Positions 39,014-51,700 of a DNA stretch of 64,000 nucleotides are shown one piece after another. The notes beneath the pieces are model-generated. The model was not told the DNA's origin. It saw only the letters and a program-made list of their open reading frames with translations, and did not search any database. Positions within the stretch are counted from its first letter, which is position 1. Each line of letters starts with the position of its first letter. This DNA is from Montifringilla adamsi. Its lineage: Eukaryota > Chordata > Aves > Passeriformes > Passeridae. Position numbers and translations under genes: made by a program. The stretch is from the NCBI GenBank assembly GCA_017590115.1, contig JAGGNK010015114.1, forward strand, positions 2,177,307 to 2,241,306. The letters run 5' to 3'.

Positions 39014-42000
39014 ACACGCCTGCGTGGCTGGTAGCTCATGAAGCTCAGGGGCACATATCCTGCAGCCAGAGCTCACCTGCAGCTCATCCTGAGGGCAGCT
39101 AGCAGGCTCTGGGGACTCTCTGAAGGTAAGCTAGAAGGCACATCTCCCACGGGCCAGTCCGTACAGGACCTGAACCCGAGCACACAGCTCAGCAGAGACT
39201 CCCAGGAGGTTTCACATTGACAAGGGTTGTAAGAGCCACAAGTCAGTCCTGAAAACAACACCGTAACTAACACACACTGTTCACAGACCAGAGCTGCTTC
39301 TGGGACCTCAACAACTCATTTGTTACATTGCACATTTTAGGAGCCAATTAAACAGTTATGTCGAGTTACAATGAAAAGCTTATTTCAGTATCCACCAGCT
39401 TTATTTATATTTTTGTAATATTTGTCTTACTACGACAATTTTGATGCTACCTCAGGAGATTTTCAATTTACTTCCCATTTTATTTAGCATTTGCACTTTG
39501 GTGGAATGCTAAAGTCATAGTCAGGATCAGGCCCCCATTCCTTGAAATGTGCTAATCCTTTTTAAAAACTAGTTATTACTCAGTCTCTGTGGGAGACAGC
39601 CCTTGGCAGGCTTTTCAAGGCCAAAGTACTTCCAATATGGAATTTATAACTGTAACATAGTTGTTTTTTACATTGTAAAAATTACATGTTATATTTGTAG
39701 ACCCTGCATAAATTCAATATGCATTCAGTCTTCATAGAAGTTTCCCTTTTTTGCAGTAATTAACAGATTTATGCTATGAACCAAAACTGAACAGGTTCAG
39801 CTGAGACCAGTGTAAACATCTGTGACTGCTGAACTTCACTGTCATCAAACAAACAGCCAATGAAAGTTGGCAATAATTTATGGAGGACAATACCTGTATC
39901 ATTTCCAAGCACAGGTGTAAATGTGTATAGGGCAAGAGCGCCTTTCCAAGTGAATTCAAATCCTTAGGAAAGGCTGTACCTGCTGCAGTAAAAGCAGTGA
40001 ATAGGGCAGCAACTGTGCAGAACAATGTGCAGGATTGTCCAAGAGAGGGGCAGAATAAAGAAATTGTTATATATTATTATAGACAGTCCTCATACTGCAT
40101 TTCCAAGCACATCCTGTTTACCAAGCAACATCCTGGATTTTGAATTATCTCATTGCCAGTCAACTCAGAAGAAAATATGAAAACACCACACTGAGTGATG
40201 CAAAGCTAACTTAAATTTTTAGTGTGAGGACAAATAGCACCATCCACTAGAGAGAAAGCTGAGCAAAGAAATATCACATTTGCCAAAGCTTACAGTCAAG
40301 GCAAACAAACGAACACAGCTGTTGTACCACAGAGCAAATATTGCTCCTTTTGACCAAAATACTTCCATAAAGGCATAGATATGATTGAATTGTAACTCAG
40401 TCACCATTAAGAAAATCTCTCTCTAATGTTACTTTTGTTGCACAATAAGAATTCCTGCTTGATGCAGCATCTTACTCATCCTGCTTAGAGCTTCTGATGT
40501 GACTCAGTTTTTTTTACAAATAAGTGTTTTTACAAATAAGAACATCTTTAATATTGCTATTAAAATCTACTCAGTAACTCTTAGGTTTCCCTGAGAGGAT
40601 GGTGTCCTTACTACTGATTGTCAGTGAAAAAGAAATAAAGACACATTTTCAATAAGATCTTCTGTAAGTTTATATAACTTCTTACTGGGACAGATTTGCA
40701 AAGCAAAAAGCATTACGAGAGTAAGTGTCCATAAACTTCTTTCTACTAAGTTACTGTGTTATCAAATGGTTTGGTCATGCCACCTGAAATTCTTCATTTT
40801 CCTTCCCTCTTACTCTACATCTCAGAGTCTGAACTAACACTAGTAACTTTTCCACAAAGACAAAGAAACTGGGAATACATATTTAACAGTCAAAGGACCC
40901 AAAGACAACATCCTTAAAAGCTTTGGAATTTTGAGGAGGCTGATAAAACTGTTTAAGGCCACTCCTTGAGCTCTTTCAAATTTCTGTGCAAGTCACTCAT
41001 CTTTTAAAGGCCATGAACTGTTTACTATTGTTATTTGTGTAAGTCACGTATACACTTTCTGCTCCATCCTGCCCATGCTGCCAACAACTGTGTCCCACCA
41101 TTATTTCAACAACTACTTGACTGAGCCAGTGGAAAGAATAACTAAAAGGACAAAAGACAACCATTTCACATAAACTGTTAACAAAATAAAAGTAATATTC
41201 AAGCAGTTGTACCAATTGTTAGTAAATGTTACATGGCTGGAAAATTCCACAAGATTTACAGCTCTTCCTTTAGAGAATGGGCATAATTCCTTTACAGCCT
41301 CATGCCCTGTAACCCTTTCCAAATTCATGACACTAATAATGCTTTAATGCCTACTCTGCAGTGTGTGTAATAATATCACATATATCCAAATATTTCTACA
41401 GAATACACACCAGTTAACATCTACTTTTACACTTTGTGATCAAGGCCCCAAATCGCTACATCTGGGACAGGCAATGCAGAGAAGCAGATCTGTGTTCCTG
41501 TTGTGGTTTAGCCTTCTATCCTACGTGCAGGGCTGGATGGCTGCCTGCTGCGTGCCTGCATTCCCTTGCTGCTCAGTGCTGTGCCTCAGTTCTGCCTCAC
41601 TTGGCATCTCTGCTCCCGCTTGTTAGGATTCCCTTTGGTGCTCTGGATTTGCAACCTCCAGCAACAGCCTGGGGAAACAACAGCATTTGAAAAAAAAAAA
41701 ATCTCCCTTTTGGGAAGGAGTTGTCAGCTTCCTTAGAGAGGAATCCCTCTGGATAACAGGTGTTCCTGATGGTGCCCAGCAAGCACACAGTTTTTCCTGG
41801 CTGTGAACTGCGATCAAACTGACAATTATGTGTTTACTCACGTCCTTGACAAAAGTTCATTCAGATACATTAGGCTGATTGTTTTTTCCTGCCACCTTCT
41901 TACATGGAATTTTAAGTTACACATTAAGTCTTTCCCTTCCTTCCCAGCAAAATTCATGCAATAACCAGGTTTCAGAGCACTTGGCAAGTTTAGCAGATTT

Positions 42001-42488
42001 GTAAAAGTAACAGTTGGCAGAGGCATCTACTTGTTATCCCCTACACCCAGTGAAGGTTTCAAGGCCCAAACAGAGCTCAGTAGTGGGAGAGATGATTATT
42101 ATTCTACACTGCATGTATCTGCAGCACCGATATCCCCTGCAGGGGAACCACCTAAGACACAGCACCAGGCACCACTGCCCTTCAAGAGCTGGCACTATTT
42201 ACCTCGGAGCAGCCCCAGCAATGGCAGCACATGTGCACTGACCAGCCTGCTGCTGGTGTCTGCCTCACAGCCTGCCCAAAGACAGCTGCTAACCCTGCGC
42301 AAGGCACAGCTTCAGTACACTTCCCATGGCTTCTCCCGCATGCTGATCCTGTCAGATGCAGCACAGCTCCCTGCCAGGACCAGCCAGGAAAGATGTCCCT
42401 GCGCTTTTTTGAACAGAGACTTATTGTAAAAATTGTTACAGGTGGATGTTACTGTACATTTGGTGGATGATTTGCAGGCCTCACAAAT
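39014..42488. other. AT-rich non-coding stretch
   Basis: About 3.5 kb with no recognisable gene or transposon. Around 40510-40545 a 16-17 bp unit TTTTTACAAATAAG occurs twice in tandem. The open frames at 41363-41690 and 42014-42494 overlap on both strands and have no domain that I recognise. Confidence 0.6.
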
Positions 42489-42890
42489 TGTCAAACGAAG
42501 GTTTTGGCTGGGATAGAATTAATTTCCTTAGCATATGCTCAGTATATAAACTGAGGGGGGAGCTACCTGGAAGGGGCTGACTGCTGTTTGGGGATGGGCT
42601 GAGCATCAGTCAGCAAGCAGAGAGCAACTATATTGTACATTAATTCTTTGGTTTTGGCAGGTTTTTTACCCTGAGTTTTATTAACTTTTATTACTATTAG
42701 TAGCAGCATTATATGTTGTTATTATTATAATTAATCATTAGTATTATTATTTTTCACTTACTAAACTGCTCTCTTTTCAATTCCTAAGTTTTTTCCTTCT
42801 TCCCTGTCTCTTCTTCCAGTCCCACAGCAGCAGGGATGTGAGTGAAAAGCTGCATGGTACTTAGTTGCCCACCCAAGTGAAATCACAACA
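42489..42890 (+). mobile_element. 5' LTR of an ERVL-like element
   Basis: The LTR begins TGTCAAACGAAGGTTTTGGC and continues GGGATAGAATTAATTTCC, GGGGATGGGCTGAGCATCAG and CAGTCAGCAAGCAGAGAGCA, then a (TAT)-rich tract at about 42690-42755, and ends GGTACTTAGTTGCCCACC followed by AATCACAACA. This is the classic avian ERVL LTR layout as I remember it: GCTGGGATAGAGTTAATTTT at the start, an A/T-rich R region and TGGTGCTTAGTTGCCGGCTG near the end. It is followed by retroviral leader rather than unique DNA, so it is the 5' LTR of a partly preserved element. Confidence 0.85.
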
Positions 42891-43746
42891 GTCCTTTTTT
42901 GCTGCCAGTGTAGGGCTTGGAGGTTTGATGTAACAGCAGATGTGAGCAGAGCATGTTAATTTGTTATAAGCATCCATTGCACTGGTTCAATAACCAGTGG
43001 TGCCAGCGTTGATTTATTTGCTCTCCGAACTGCTGTGCTTGTTGTCAGGGCTGTGCTCTGTCACACCTCGCTTGCAGTCGGTGTTTCCTGGGCTGATGTT
43101 TATCACCCTTGGAGCCTGCACTAAGGTTATCATTTTGGGGATACACTGTAGCATTGTCTTCTGATCTGACAGAATTGCTAGTCATGACATTACTGACGTC
43201 CCCTCTTCATTCTGGGAGACATCTATTGGGAACTAACAAATACACTTTGGGACTTTTGTCTTCAGAGAGATAGCCTATGGGGGAGCATCTTCCTGCACCT
43301 TCCTGTTTGTCTTTCAGAATCCTTATTCTCCTCCAGGTTGATTACAGTAGCACTTGAAAAACGTTAAACACTTTGAATATCCTTTGAATACCCTAGAATC
43401 CAGCCTGTTCCCTTTGCTAGGAAACAGCATGTTGCTGAATGTGGTTCAGGTCTTGTTTAAAGTAAACAACTATTTAAGAACCTCACCAAGAGATCTGTCT
43501 CAAGGCTGGATAGTTACGAGTGTGTGGGATAATATGGGTGAGTGCTTAGGACTGTGCTGCTGCTACCATCTCTTAATTTCTACTTCCTTTCCCCTGACTT
43601 TCTCAAGCACATGTCTTCCCTCCCAGAATGACTCCTTTGACTGTCCTCTGCTTCTGAGCTGCCGTTGCTGTCTCTTGCTAAATAATAAGAACCTGCAATC
43701 ATCTCCTATTTATTTCTGCCCTCCTGCCATCCCTCATTTATCTGGC
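42891..43746 (+). mobile_element. ERVL-like leader / 5' internal region, truncated
   Basis: It follows the 5' LTR directly. TTGCTGCCAGTGTAGGGC (42899-42916) looks like a decayed primer-binding site of the TGGCGCCC type with several changes. Next come AGATGTGAGCAGAGCATGTT and TGGTTCAATAACCAGTGGTG, which I associate with the leader of passerine ERVL elements. A 161-codon open frame (43354-43839) begins in this region, but it runs into the next LTR and I recognise no gag domain in it. No pol sequence is present. The element is cut off where the neighbouring LTR begins. Confidence 0.65.
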
Positions 43747-45714
43747 TGTGGTGGTTTTGTATGGGAGGCATTCACAGAAGCGATGCAAATCTTCCAGCCA
43801 CTGGAAAACTGGACACGCTTTGTGAAAAACACATGTTAAAGACAAAAGAAACCCGGGAACTTTCTCTTTTTCCTTCTGGCCAGCAAAGAGGTGACACGGC
43901 TGGCCCAGCCTCTGTCTCGGCTAGGCTGGGCCAGGTAGCTCCTGCCGCAGGGTACCCACTGCCTCCCACTGTCTGCCGGGCAAGGGCAGAGGAGAAGCCA
44001 TCAGCGCCTCCCGGGGCGCTGCTGCTGAGCTCTGGCCGGGCTGCTGACATCCTTGCCGCGCTCCCGCTGCAATCTACTGAGCCTGGCCAGGGCCAGGTGA
44101 CCATCGGCAGGCCCTGGGCGAGATGTTACTCTTTCAGTGCTTCAAGCTTCCCTTGAGGGAGAGCAAGGAACAATATGCATGTAGGGGAGCAACATGAGGA
44201 GAGATCGAGAAGAAGAAGTCACGTCCCAGATAGGAGGGATGAGGAGATGTAGTTTTGGGCTGAAATCCTCTTGTAAAATTAGGGAGAAGGACTCTTCTTT
44301 CCCTATAATGCATTAAAGTATGGGGAGAAGAAAGTGTTCAAATTATAGATATCGAACAAAGGCCTCCATGCTGAAGTAAGCAGATATTAAAGTAGCTGTG
44401 ATCCTATAAATAGTTTGAACACAGAGAGAGACAAAAGAGTGATGAAGATCCGCTGCCCCCAGGAAGAGAAGAAGATCTCTGTTCTTAGAGATTAAGATGA
44501 TTTCAAAGATAGATAATGAGAACCTTTGCTTTTAAACAACTCATCTTTAAAACAGTATTCCAGTTGACAGTATAAGTTGACATAACCCATAAACACAACT
44601 GTGGGAAAAGCTTGTTGAAAATGGGAGGGATTTCACAATTGCCAATGTCCCCAGGCAGCTGCTATTTGTGGAAAACTGAGAGCCATGAGAGAACAGTTTT
44701 CTTGTAGAGAAGTCTCCATAACATTAGCAAGACAGACTTCTCTCCATAAGTGAACTGAAGAAAGACTGTTCTAGAGGTGTAAACTGACTGAAAATTGTAA
44801 GTTTTGTCTCTTTACATTGTCAGTGGGAAAGAAAAGGTCGTGGGGGGAGAAGCGTCCTGAAGGTTTTGTGTCCCAGATGGCATGGCAAGATGTATTCTAT
44901 TGGCCATCTGTATGGCAGTTGTCTTTCGTTAAGTGAGCAATTGTCCTTATCTCTTCCACAGCCACTCCTCCCTCCCCTCCGGGGGGGACATCTGCTGATA
45001 ACAGGCTGTTGAACATCACCGCATGACTGATAAGAACTACAGCATCCCACTGGGAGATGCTCTGCCCAGAGGGAGGAGCCAAGCATTCTACCCAGATGTA
45101 ATTTGAAGTTTCTGGAATACCAACACAGCTTCTTCAGTGGATCTCCCAGAGGAACAGCAGCTGCCTCTTCTTCCATTGGATCTTCAGAGGAAAACTACAC
45201 CTCTTTCTCCAGGATCCCTGCTCCAGCAGAACCACACCTGACACTCCAGTAGGACTGCAGCCACATTTCCAATTGGACTGCTACCAGCACCCGGACCAAC
45301 AGGGTGACAAGTTGTTTTGACTCTTTCAGTGTTGTTTTACTTTACTGCATTGTTTATTTTATCCTTTATTTTTCTTCCCTATTAAAGAACTGTTATTTCC
45401 TGCTCCCATATTTGTTGTCTGAGAGCCCCTTAATTTAAAATTGATAGCAATTTGGAGCGGAGGGGGGGTTTTCACATTCTCCACTTCAGGGGAGGCTCCT
45501 GCCTTCCTTAACAGGCACCTTTCTTTCCAAACCAAGACATTTTGTTCTGATTCTTATTACTCTTTCTTTTAGTTACTGTTAATAATTTTTTCTTTTTACC
45601 CTTTTAAAGTTTTGAGCCTGCTTTGCCTTTCTCCTAATCCTGTATGACAGCAGGAAATGAGTAAGTACATACTAGTGAGTGCACTGGTGATTGGCCAGCA
45701 CTGAACCCATCACA
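43747..45714 (+). mobile_element. Long LTR, interrupted by a nested LTR
   Basis: The proposed LTR starts TGTGGTGGTTTTG and ends GAACCCATCACA, which are roughly complementary ends as expected for LTR termini. Its 3' part (45545-45714) is a T-rich stretch, then TTTTGAGCCTGCTTTGCC, CAGGAAATGAGTAAGTACAT and GTGATTGGCCAGCACTGAAC, typical of passerine LTR U5 as I remember it. The 5' part (43747-44868) holds a GC-rich segment at about 43900-44110 followed by AG-rich DNA. It is split by a 671-bp LTR inserted at 44869-45539; without the insert it would be about 1.29 kb. No target-site duplication was found for the outer element, so its left border is the weak point. Confidence 0.65.
44869..45539 (+). 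mobile_element. Nested solo LTR, ERVL type, with TTTTG target-site duplication
   Basis: A 671-bp LTR begins TGTCCCAGATGGCATGGC and ends CCAAACCAAGACA. It is flanked by an identical 5-bp duplication TTTTG (44864-44868 and 45540-45544). It carries a variant polyadenylation signal ATTAAA at 45381-45386 and the GGAGCGGAGG / GGGGAGGCTCCTGCCTTCCT block near its 3' end that I associate with passerine ERVL LTRs. The 118-codon minus frame at 44820-45176 lies mostly inside it and is not a gene. Because it interrupts the LTR around it, it is the younger insertion. Confidence 0.92.
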
Positions 45715-47118
45715 CTAATTGGTGCATTGGCCAGGAAATCTCAAATTGGCAAGCCAAAACCAGTACATTGTCATTGAAAATTTTAACAGAGGAAGCACTC
45801 AAATTACTCTGGCAGTGCCACATAGAATTTGCCCAGTGTAGGCAGAAAAAGTGCATGGAGTACATTGTACAGATGCACATGGTAAAAATCATTCCTAGGA
45901 TGCTAAACCCTTATTCAAACAAAGCATATATTCTTGCAGCTTCTTTACCATTGGGATCTTATGGTGACAGTAAGTAACAAGTTTGAAAAAAGGAGCATTA
46001 TAAAACCTTCTTTGGTTGTGTTAAATGCTAGACTTTGAAAGAAATTAAGGCAAGAATGTATATTAAGAAAAAACCTCAGGACCCAGAGCCCGTTCAGCAC
46101 TGAGGGTTGCATTGCTAAAACCTGTAAGTTCACTTTTTTTGCTGCCTCTCTTGCCATACTAGCAAATCCTCAGTGATCATTTGTAAATTATGGAATCATA
46201 TCACTGGAGAAAAAAGATGGGAACATGAAGTACTGGTGTTTTCTGACTGAATCCTGTATTTTTACACCACTCCTTGAACATGGCTCAGCACTGATGGACA
46301 CAGGCAGTGCCACTTTAGGGAACCTCTATCAAACACCATGGAAAAGCCCTGAACTCCTGCAACTTGCAACAGACTTCCAAAATGAACCTGAATCAAAACA
46401 TTTCCTCCAAGACTTAACAAAGCTCATATGCCATGAAGGGACACAAAAACATCAGGACACAGTGTCATCTCACAAGTTACATCCAAAACATTAACAGCCC
46501 ATCCCCAAAAACCTGCACTTCATCATCCCCAGTCCAGGGGAGCATCACCCCTCTATAGTTATTCACTATGTACTACAGCCATGCATCAGTTAGCATGCTG
46601 TCTCGTCCTATCAGAAAGTCATGACATATCACATTTCTAGTCCTCTGTACTCACAAAAATCCTTTCAGTTCTTGTTTATGGGCTGGCTTTAAACAACACA
46701 GAAGCTTTATTGTCACAAATTAGTTTTACTGTCATTTTTGCTCAGTTCAAGTCAGGCAATCCACAGGCTGAATTATAATTATGTAGAAGTAGGGGGTTAA
46801 AAACTGCAGTTCAGGTTAAAGACACTGCAGGTGTGCAGTTTAATGAGTTCTTAATTGAGTAGTGGGAGAGCATGAAAAGGAAGTGCAAAAAGTGATTACA
46901 GGGCTCTTTCTGCAAAGGGACCAGTGCAAGCACTGAACTCTATAATCAAGAATAAAGAAAAAAAAGTTCACCTCTAATTTTTCTCCGTGCTGTAGCTTTT
47001 GTTCCTCATGCTCAGAATGTAAGATTAAAGCTTGTACCATCAAGTTAACAGATAAGATTTTTTTTTTTTTTTTAGATGCACTTATTTTTTTTTTTTTGAG
47101 AGGCCCTTTTTTTAAAAG

Positions 47119-47155
<37 letters not shown>

Positions 47156-48617
47156 CTACATAAAAAATAACTTTGATCTGAAAAATACATTGCCTTCACT
47201 CCTGTTTGCAAATCAGTCAGATTCCTCTCTGGCTTCTGCTATTGAATTAACTTCATAGTATAACTGCAGAGGGAAAAATGGAAAGAGACACCACATTGAA
47301 GGAAAAAGACAGCTACTTGGGGTTTATTTTGATCTCCCTCCTCTCTCCAAGAAACAAACACCACAAAACCCCAAAGCCTTGACTCTATTCAGGGAAGCCA
47401 CCTACAACATGACAGTGCAGCAGTGTTACTGCTTTGGCAGACACTGCAGGAAAACCCTCAGACATTTCAGTAAATACTCAGGAGAATTTATATTGACTGC
47501 AATCTTGGATATCCTGGACATTGACTTCACTCCCACACACAAATCTAAGAAGTGCTCAGAGCTATTTCCACCTTCATTGGGGCAGAAAAGTCACTGAAAG
47601 CCCAGTGCACTATCACTTAGCACAACTCTTTTATTTCCCAAAATAAGATGACTAAAAAAAAGTAAGTAAAAAAATTAAGCATCTTCATTAGTACTTCACT
47701 GCAGTTCAAATGTGACTTGAAATATGGGGAGTTTTATACAAATTTATTATTTAGAACTCTGAAATTCATGAGAAAGCACAATCTGCCTCAACTTCTGAGA
47801 AAAAAAGAATTTTTTATACATAAAGGTTTCACTACCACTTAAGTTTTATGAGAAAAGTTTTTATTTGTATAGCTATATCAAACTCCTGTAATCACTTTGT
47901 ATGCTACATGGGCTTTATTTTTTTAATCTAAGGATTTTTTCAAGTCCTTTTATATCAGGCTTTAAAACTTAAAACTTTAACTTCAAAATTTTTGTTGTTA
48001 TTGTTATTGTTTTCTCCTACAAACAAACGTTTAACTGCATGTTGCTGGCAGGGAACACTTAGCTACTCTTCAGAAATCCACAGCAGCCTCAAATTCACCA
48101 AGCTAGTTGCAGTTACTGATTTTTCCCCAGTATTGTGGGCTCTGTTTCTGACTCCAAGAGTCCTTTGCATATTCTGTACAAGCAAACAAGCACGTTTGTC
48201 CAAGAGGTGCCCTTTGGCATCAGCACGTAAGCGGTTACTGAAATACCCCCACATAAATACTTCTTAAATGAAGGTCAGGTTCTTTAACCTATTATCTATC
48301 ATTATTACTTATTATTTCATGTATAAAGCAACATGTGTTCTTTTAAAGCAATTTGCTGAAAGTAAAATCTACAATGGAAATGTTAAACTGTGTATTTCAA
48401 AGGATCTTGTCACCCACATCAGGATTGCACTTAAACACTGCAGACCAATGCTCAGATCACAGATCAGGGAAATGATCATAAACTCCAGCCAGATAAATGA
48501 AAAAAAAAGGCAGCTCACAGTAACTTTTCAGGGAGTGAAAGAAATGCATGAAGTAGTTTCAAGTTGATTGTGCTTGCTGGTTTTTTCCTTGATATTTCAC
48601 AACTGTTTCAAATTCAG
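45715..48617. other. Non-coding stretch, with T16/T13/A31 tracts
   Basis: No supported gene apart from candidate exon borders at its right end. At 47058-47149 there are a T16 run (47058-47073), a T13 run (47085-47097) and an A31 run (47119-47149). The open frame at 46225-46494 (89 codons) is unrecognised. A 99-codon frame (48268-48567 plus) has coding-like peptide composition but no donor site of a phase that fits the candidate exon 50 bp downstream. Confidence 0.55.
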
Positions 48618-48713
48618 GTCTAGCAAGTGAATTCTCCCATCCTGGGGATATTGATGCAGCTACCTTCGAAAACCATCAGAAGATAGGATTTCAAGGACTG
48701 TTCCTTCCAAAAG
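48618..48713 (+). CDS. Candidate internal exon of an unidentified host gene (96 bp)
   Basis: A 96-bp segment is preceded by a T-rich tract and an acceptor (TTTCAAATTCAG, AG at 48616-48617) and followed by GTATTTTTT after CCAAAAG. In one frame it is open throughout and reads from LASEFSHPGDIDAATFEN to QKIGFQGLFLPK, a balanced, soluble-looking peptide. Its length is divisible by three and both borders are phase 1, so it could be skipped without a frameshift. Its base composition is less AT-rich than the flanks. The phase at its end matches the other candidate exon at 63660. I do not recognise the protein, and the donor (GTATTT) is only moderate, so this may be chance. No start or stop codon is expected in an internal exon. 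Confidence 0.35.
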
Positions 48714-51700
48714 GTATTTTTTCTTTAATAAACTTTACTTCTTCATATCCTATCCCATCTCTGAAGTTTTATTGAGCAAAACCTAAAAAACGAGTACTAT
48801 ACACAGTATTTTTAAACTATGGGTTTATATTTCATTATTAATCAATATGAAGAACTGATTTTTTTTTTCCTTACATCCAATTAATAGATTGTAAAGTCCA
48901 TGTTCATGGAGTTCAAGTCTGAAAGAAAAAAAAAAATCTGATATATCTAGTTTATGGAACACTGGGAAAATTTGTCCTGCCCTTCCTTCCAGCTAAATAA
49001 ACACCCTCAACCTGTGTATCTTCAAATTCAGGGCTTCCTGCCAACTTTCTAAATCACTAACAAACCCAAACAAGCACCAAAACAGAGATGAGCTCACCAC
49101 AAACCACTGCTTAACAAAAGAGAGCTGTTCACAAGCTGAACCAAAGCAATATCTAAGAGAAATCTAAAAGTCTAACTGCAAAATTGTCCCTCAAAACCAA
49201 TTAAAACACTTGACAGAACAAAACCACTGATCTGCTGAATTCACAAGCATCAATCAATAGAAATTGCAGTGTTTAGTTACACATCCCAATTTAAAAGTTC
49301 AACAAATTTAATCTTTACCGTGACAACATCTAGATATTTGGAAAATGAGTTATTATCCAATGAATAAATCACAATTTTGGAGTTAAATATGCCTTACACA
49401 TTCTTATCACAGATTGATGAGTCCTCTTATACATCCTAACTTCTTTCTCTGGTGGTGTAACTTCATGCGGTAAAAAAAAAAAATTCTACATAACACAGCA
49501 GGTTTCAGATAGCATCTTCTCATTTTTGTTTTAAGACATTATCACTGCCTATTTCATTAATCATATCAATGGAGGTTCTATGTGGCAATGCCTGATGTGG
49601 CACACCATTTATAAGGTAAAATTGCAAATAAAGCCCTTTACATGTAATTTAAGCTTAATACCGGTAAAGCTCTATCATCTACTCTGGAATACAGACACAC
49701 TTTTGGTTCTGCCTCTGTTCCATTTTATCATCTCACTATGTACGGAGATGCGTAAAGATAAAGCAAGGGATATCTATCCACATACAAAAGAGATAAATTT
49801 CTATCCTTTCACCTCTACTATACAGTAGCTGTGCAGAAAACATCTTCTTAAAGCAAATGTGAATTAATATCCTGAAACTTGTTTTGAAAAGCCACCTGTA
49901 CCAGAAATTCTAAGGGATGGATACATCAGAGATAGCTACTTTTAATCAGTGGGAATATTAGTACTCAACTACCTATTGCTGCAAGGACTATGGCTGCCCA
50001 CACTTCTTGGAGTGAGACAAATTCAACTGGGTAAATATATTAGAAAAAAACCATACGATCAACTAGTGCAAATTTCTCCATATTAACTCCAGTTTACAAA
50101 AAGGTTACTTTTGTAACATCGTTTAGTGCAGTTACAAAACAGTTTTCCTATTTATTTCAATCAGGCAAGTTAATTAATTTCAGCCTTAGACAGTCATGTC
50201 ACTTAAAAGTTTGCATCACTGGGGTATATATCTATTTTTTTTATCCCATTCATATGAGAAAAATTGACAAAACCACAAAAATGTTGGAATGATAAAGGTT
50301 GTCAGGGTAACAAATCATACACATAGGCAAAAGGGTAAAATATAATTATGCAGATGGCAAAATAAAAGAAGGTAATTTACAACTGATGCAGAAAATGACT
50401 AGCTTAATAAGCATATCACATAAATCAGTTAGTTAACAACCTAATTTATAACTTTCTGAAAAAGTGCAAAGACAAAGTAGAGACTAGAAAGAGTTTAAGT
50501 GCCTCATGTCTTTCAGCAATGCACATGCTAAGGACAACATTAATAGACCAGCAGCTCATTAAGTAATTTGATGCCACATGATTACCCCACTCCCCTCTGC
50601 TCTAATGAGCAATTATTTCTTCTGATGATTGATTCTTTTCAACAGGGAAAATAGGAAAAATTTTGCCCTACAGAAATGGCAGAGGTCCATAGGTGTGAGG
50701 TTATCAGCTGAAAACCTATTCTTTTTTACAAACATCAGCAAACACTCCTCAGGCCAGAATGACAGAGGCCCTTCAGTGCATTCTTACAAGTCCATTGGAA
50801 AGCACCATAGGAACTGAGCCCTGTCTTCTCCCTGCACACCAAAAGGCGCATCTGAGTATGCTTTTTTGAAAAGCTAGACAGAATTAACTATTTTAACAAT
50901 AAGACACTTAGAGGGATTAAAAAAAAAAAAAATTGGTAACTCAGAAGGAACAAGTAAGGTCATGGTAGTTTCTGAGCCCCTAACTTAACAAATTAATCCA
51001 GCACAACATAAAAGTTAAACATGTCTCTAAGGCCTACTGACTTAATGAAGATTTAGTTACAAGTTTAAAGAGGAAAGAGAAAAGACAAAGATGATTTTTG
51101 TGCACAAGGATGTTTGAGGAGGAGGTGTTAAATTAAAAAATAAATGCAAGAACACATGGCACACACAAGGAAGCTATCTGATAGCAAGGTGTTCAGGAAA
51201 GGTTTTACATTTCCATGGAAAAAAGTGATCACCTGTGTGGCATACTGATAATACCAAACAGTAGGGTGGCATAATGCAGCAGTAGGTACAGGTAGGGATC
51301 CAACATGCAGCCCTGTGACAGGGGTGGTAGAGCTGCAGCATTTATTGCAAGGAGGGAAGCAGCAGCCTTTGGAGTCTGTATTAAGGCTTCAGAAACAGTC
51401 TTGGCAGAAATGAATAACAAGTAACTGCAAGGGCATTTCATTTGTGACATTAAGTCATTAGGCTGATTACGTGTCCATCTGCTCTGCTTTGCAAATTGGC
51501 CTTCTGTGTGCATTAGTAATCATAAACTGGGATATATTGTGATGCAGGCTAGGAAATACATGTACAAACAGTCATGAGCAGGGCCCCGAGAGCATTACAG
51601 CTACTCAGTGTCATAAACACTAATGGCTGAATCGTGCAGTTAGCTGACTTCAAGTTAGCACCTTCAGAGCAAACAGAGTACAGGACCTACATCGAGGAAA

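Noticed and set aside
43354..43839. 161-codon frame as an intact retroviral gag
   Set aside because: It starts in the ERVL leader and crosses into a different LTR at 43747. No gag motif is recognisable.
44820..45176. 118-codon minus-strand frame as a gene
   Set aside because: It is mostly inside the nested solo LTR defined by its TTTTG duplication.
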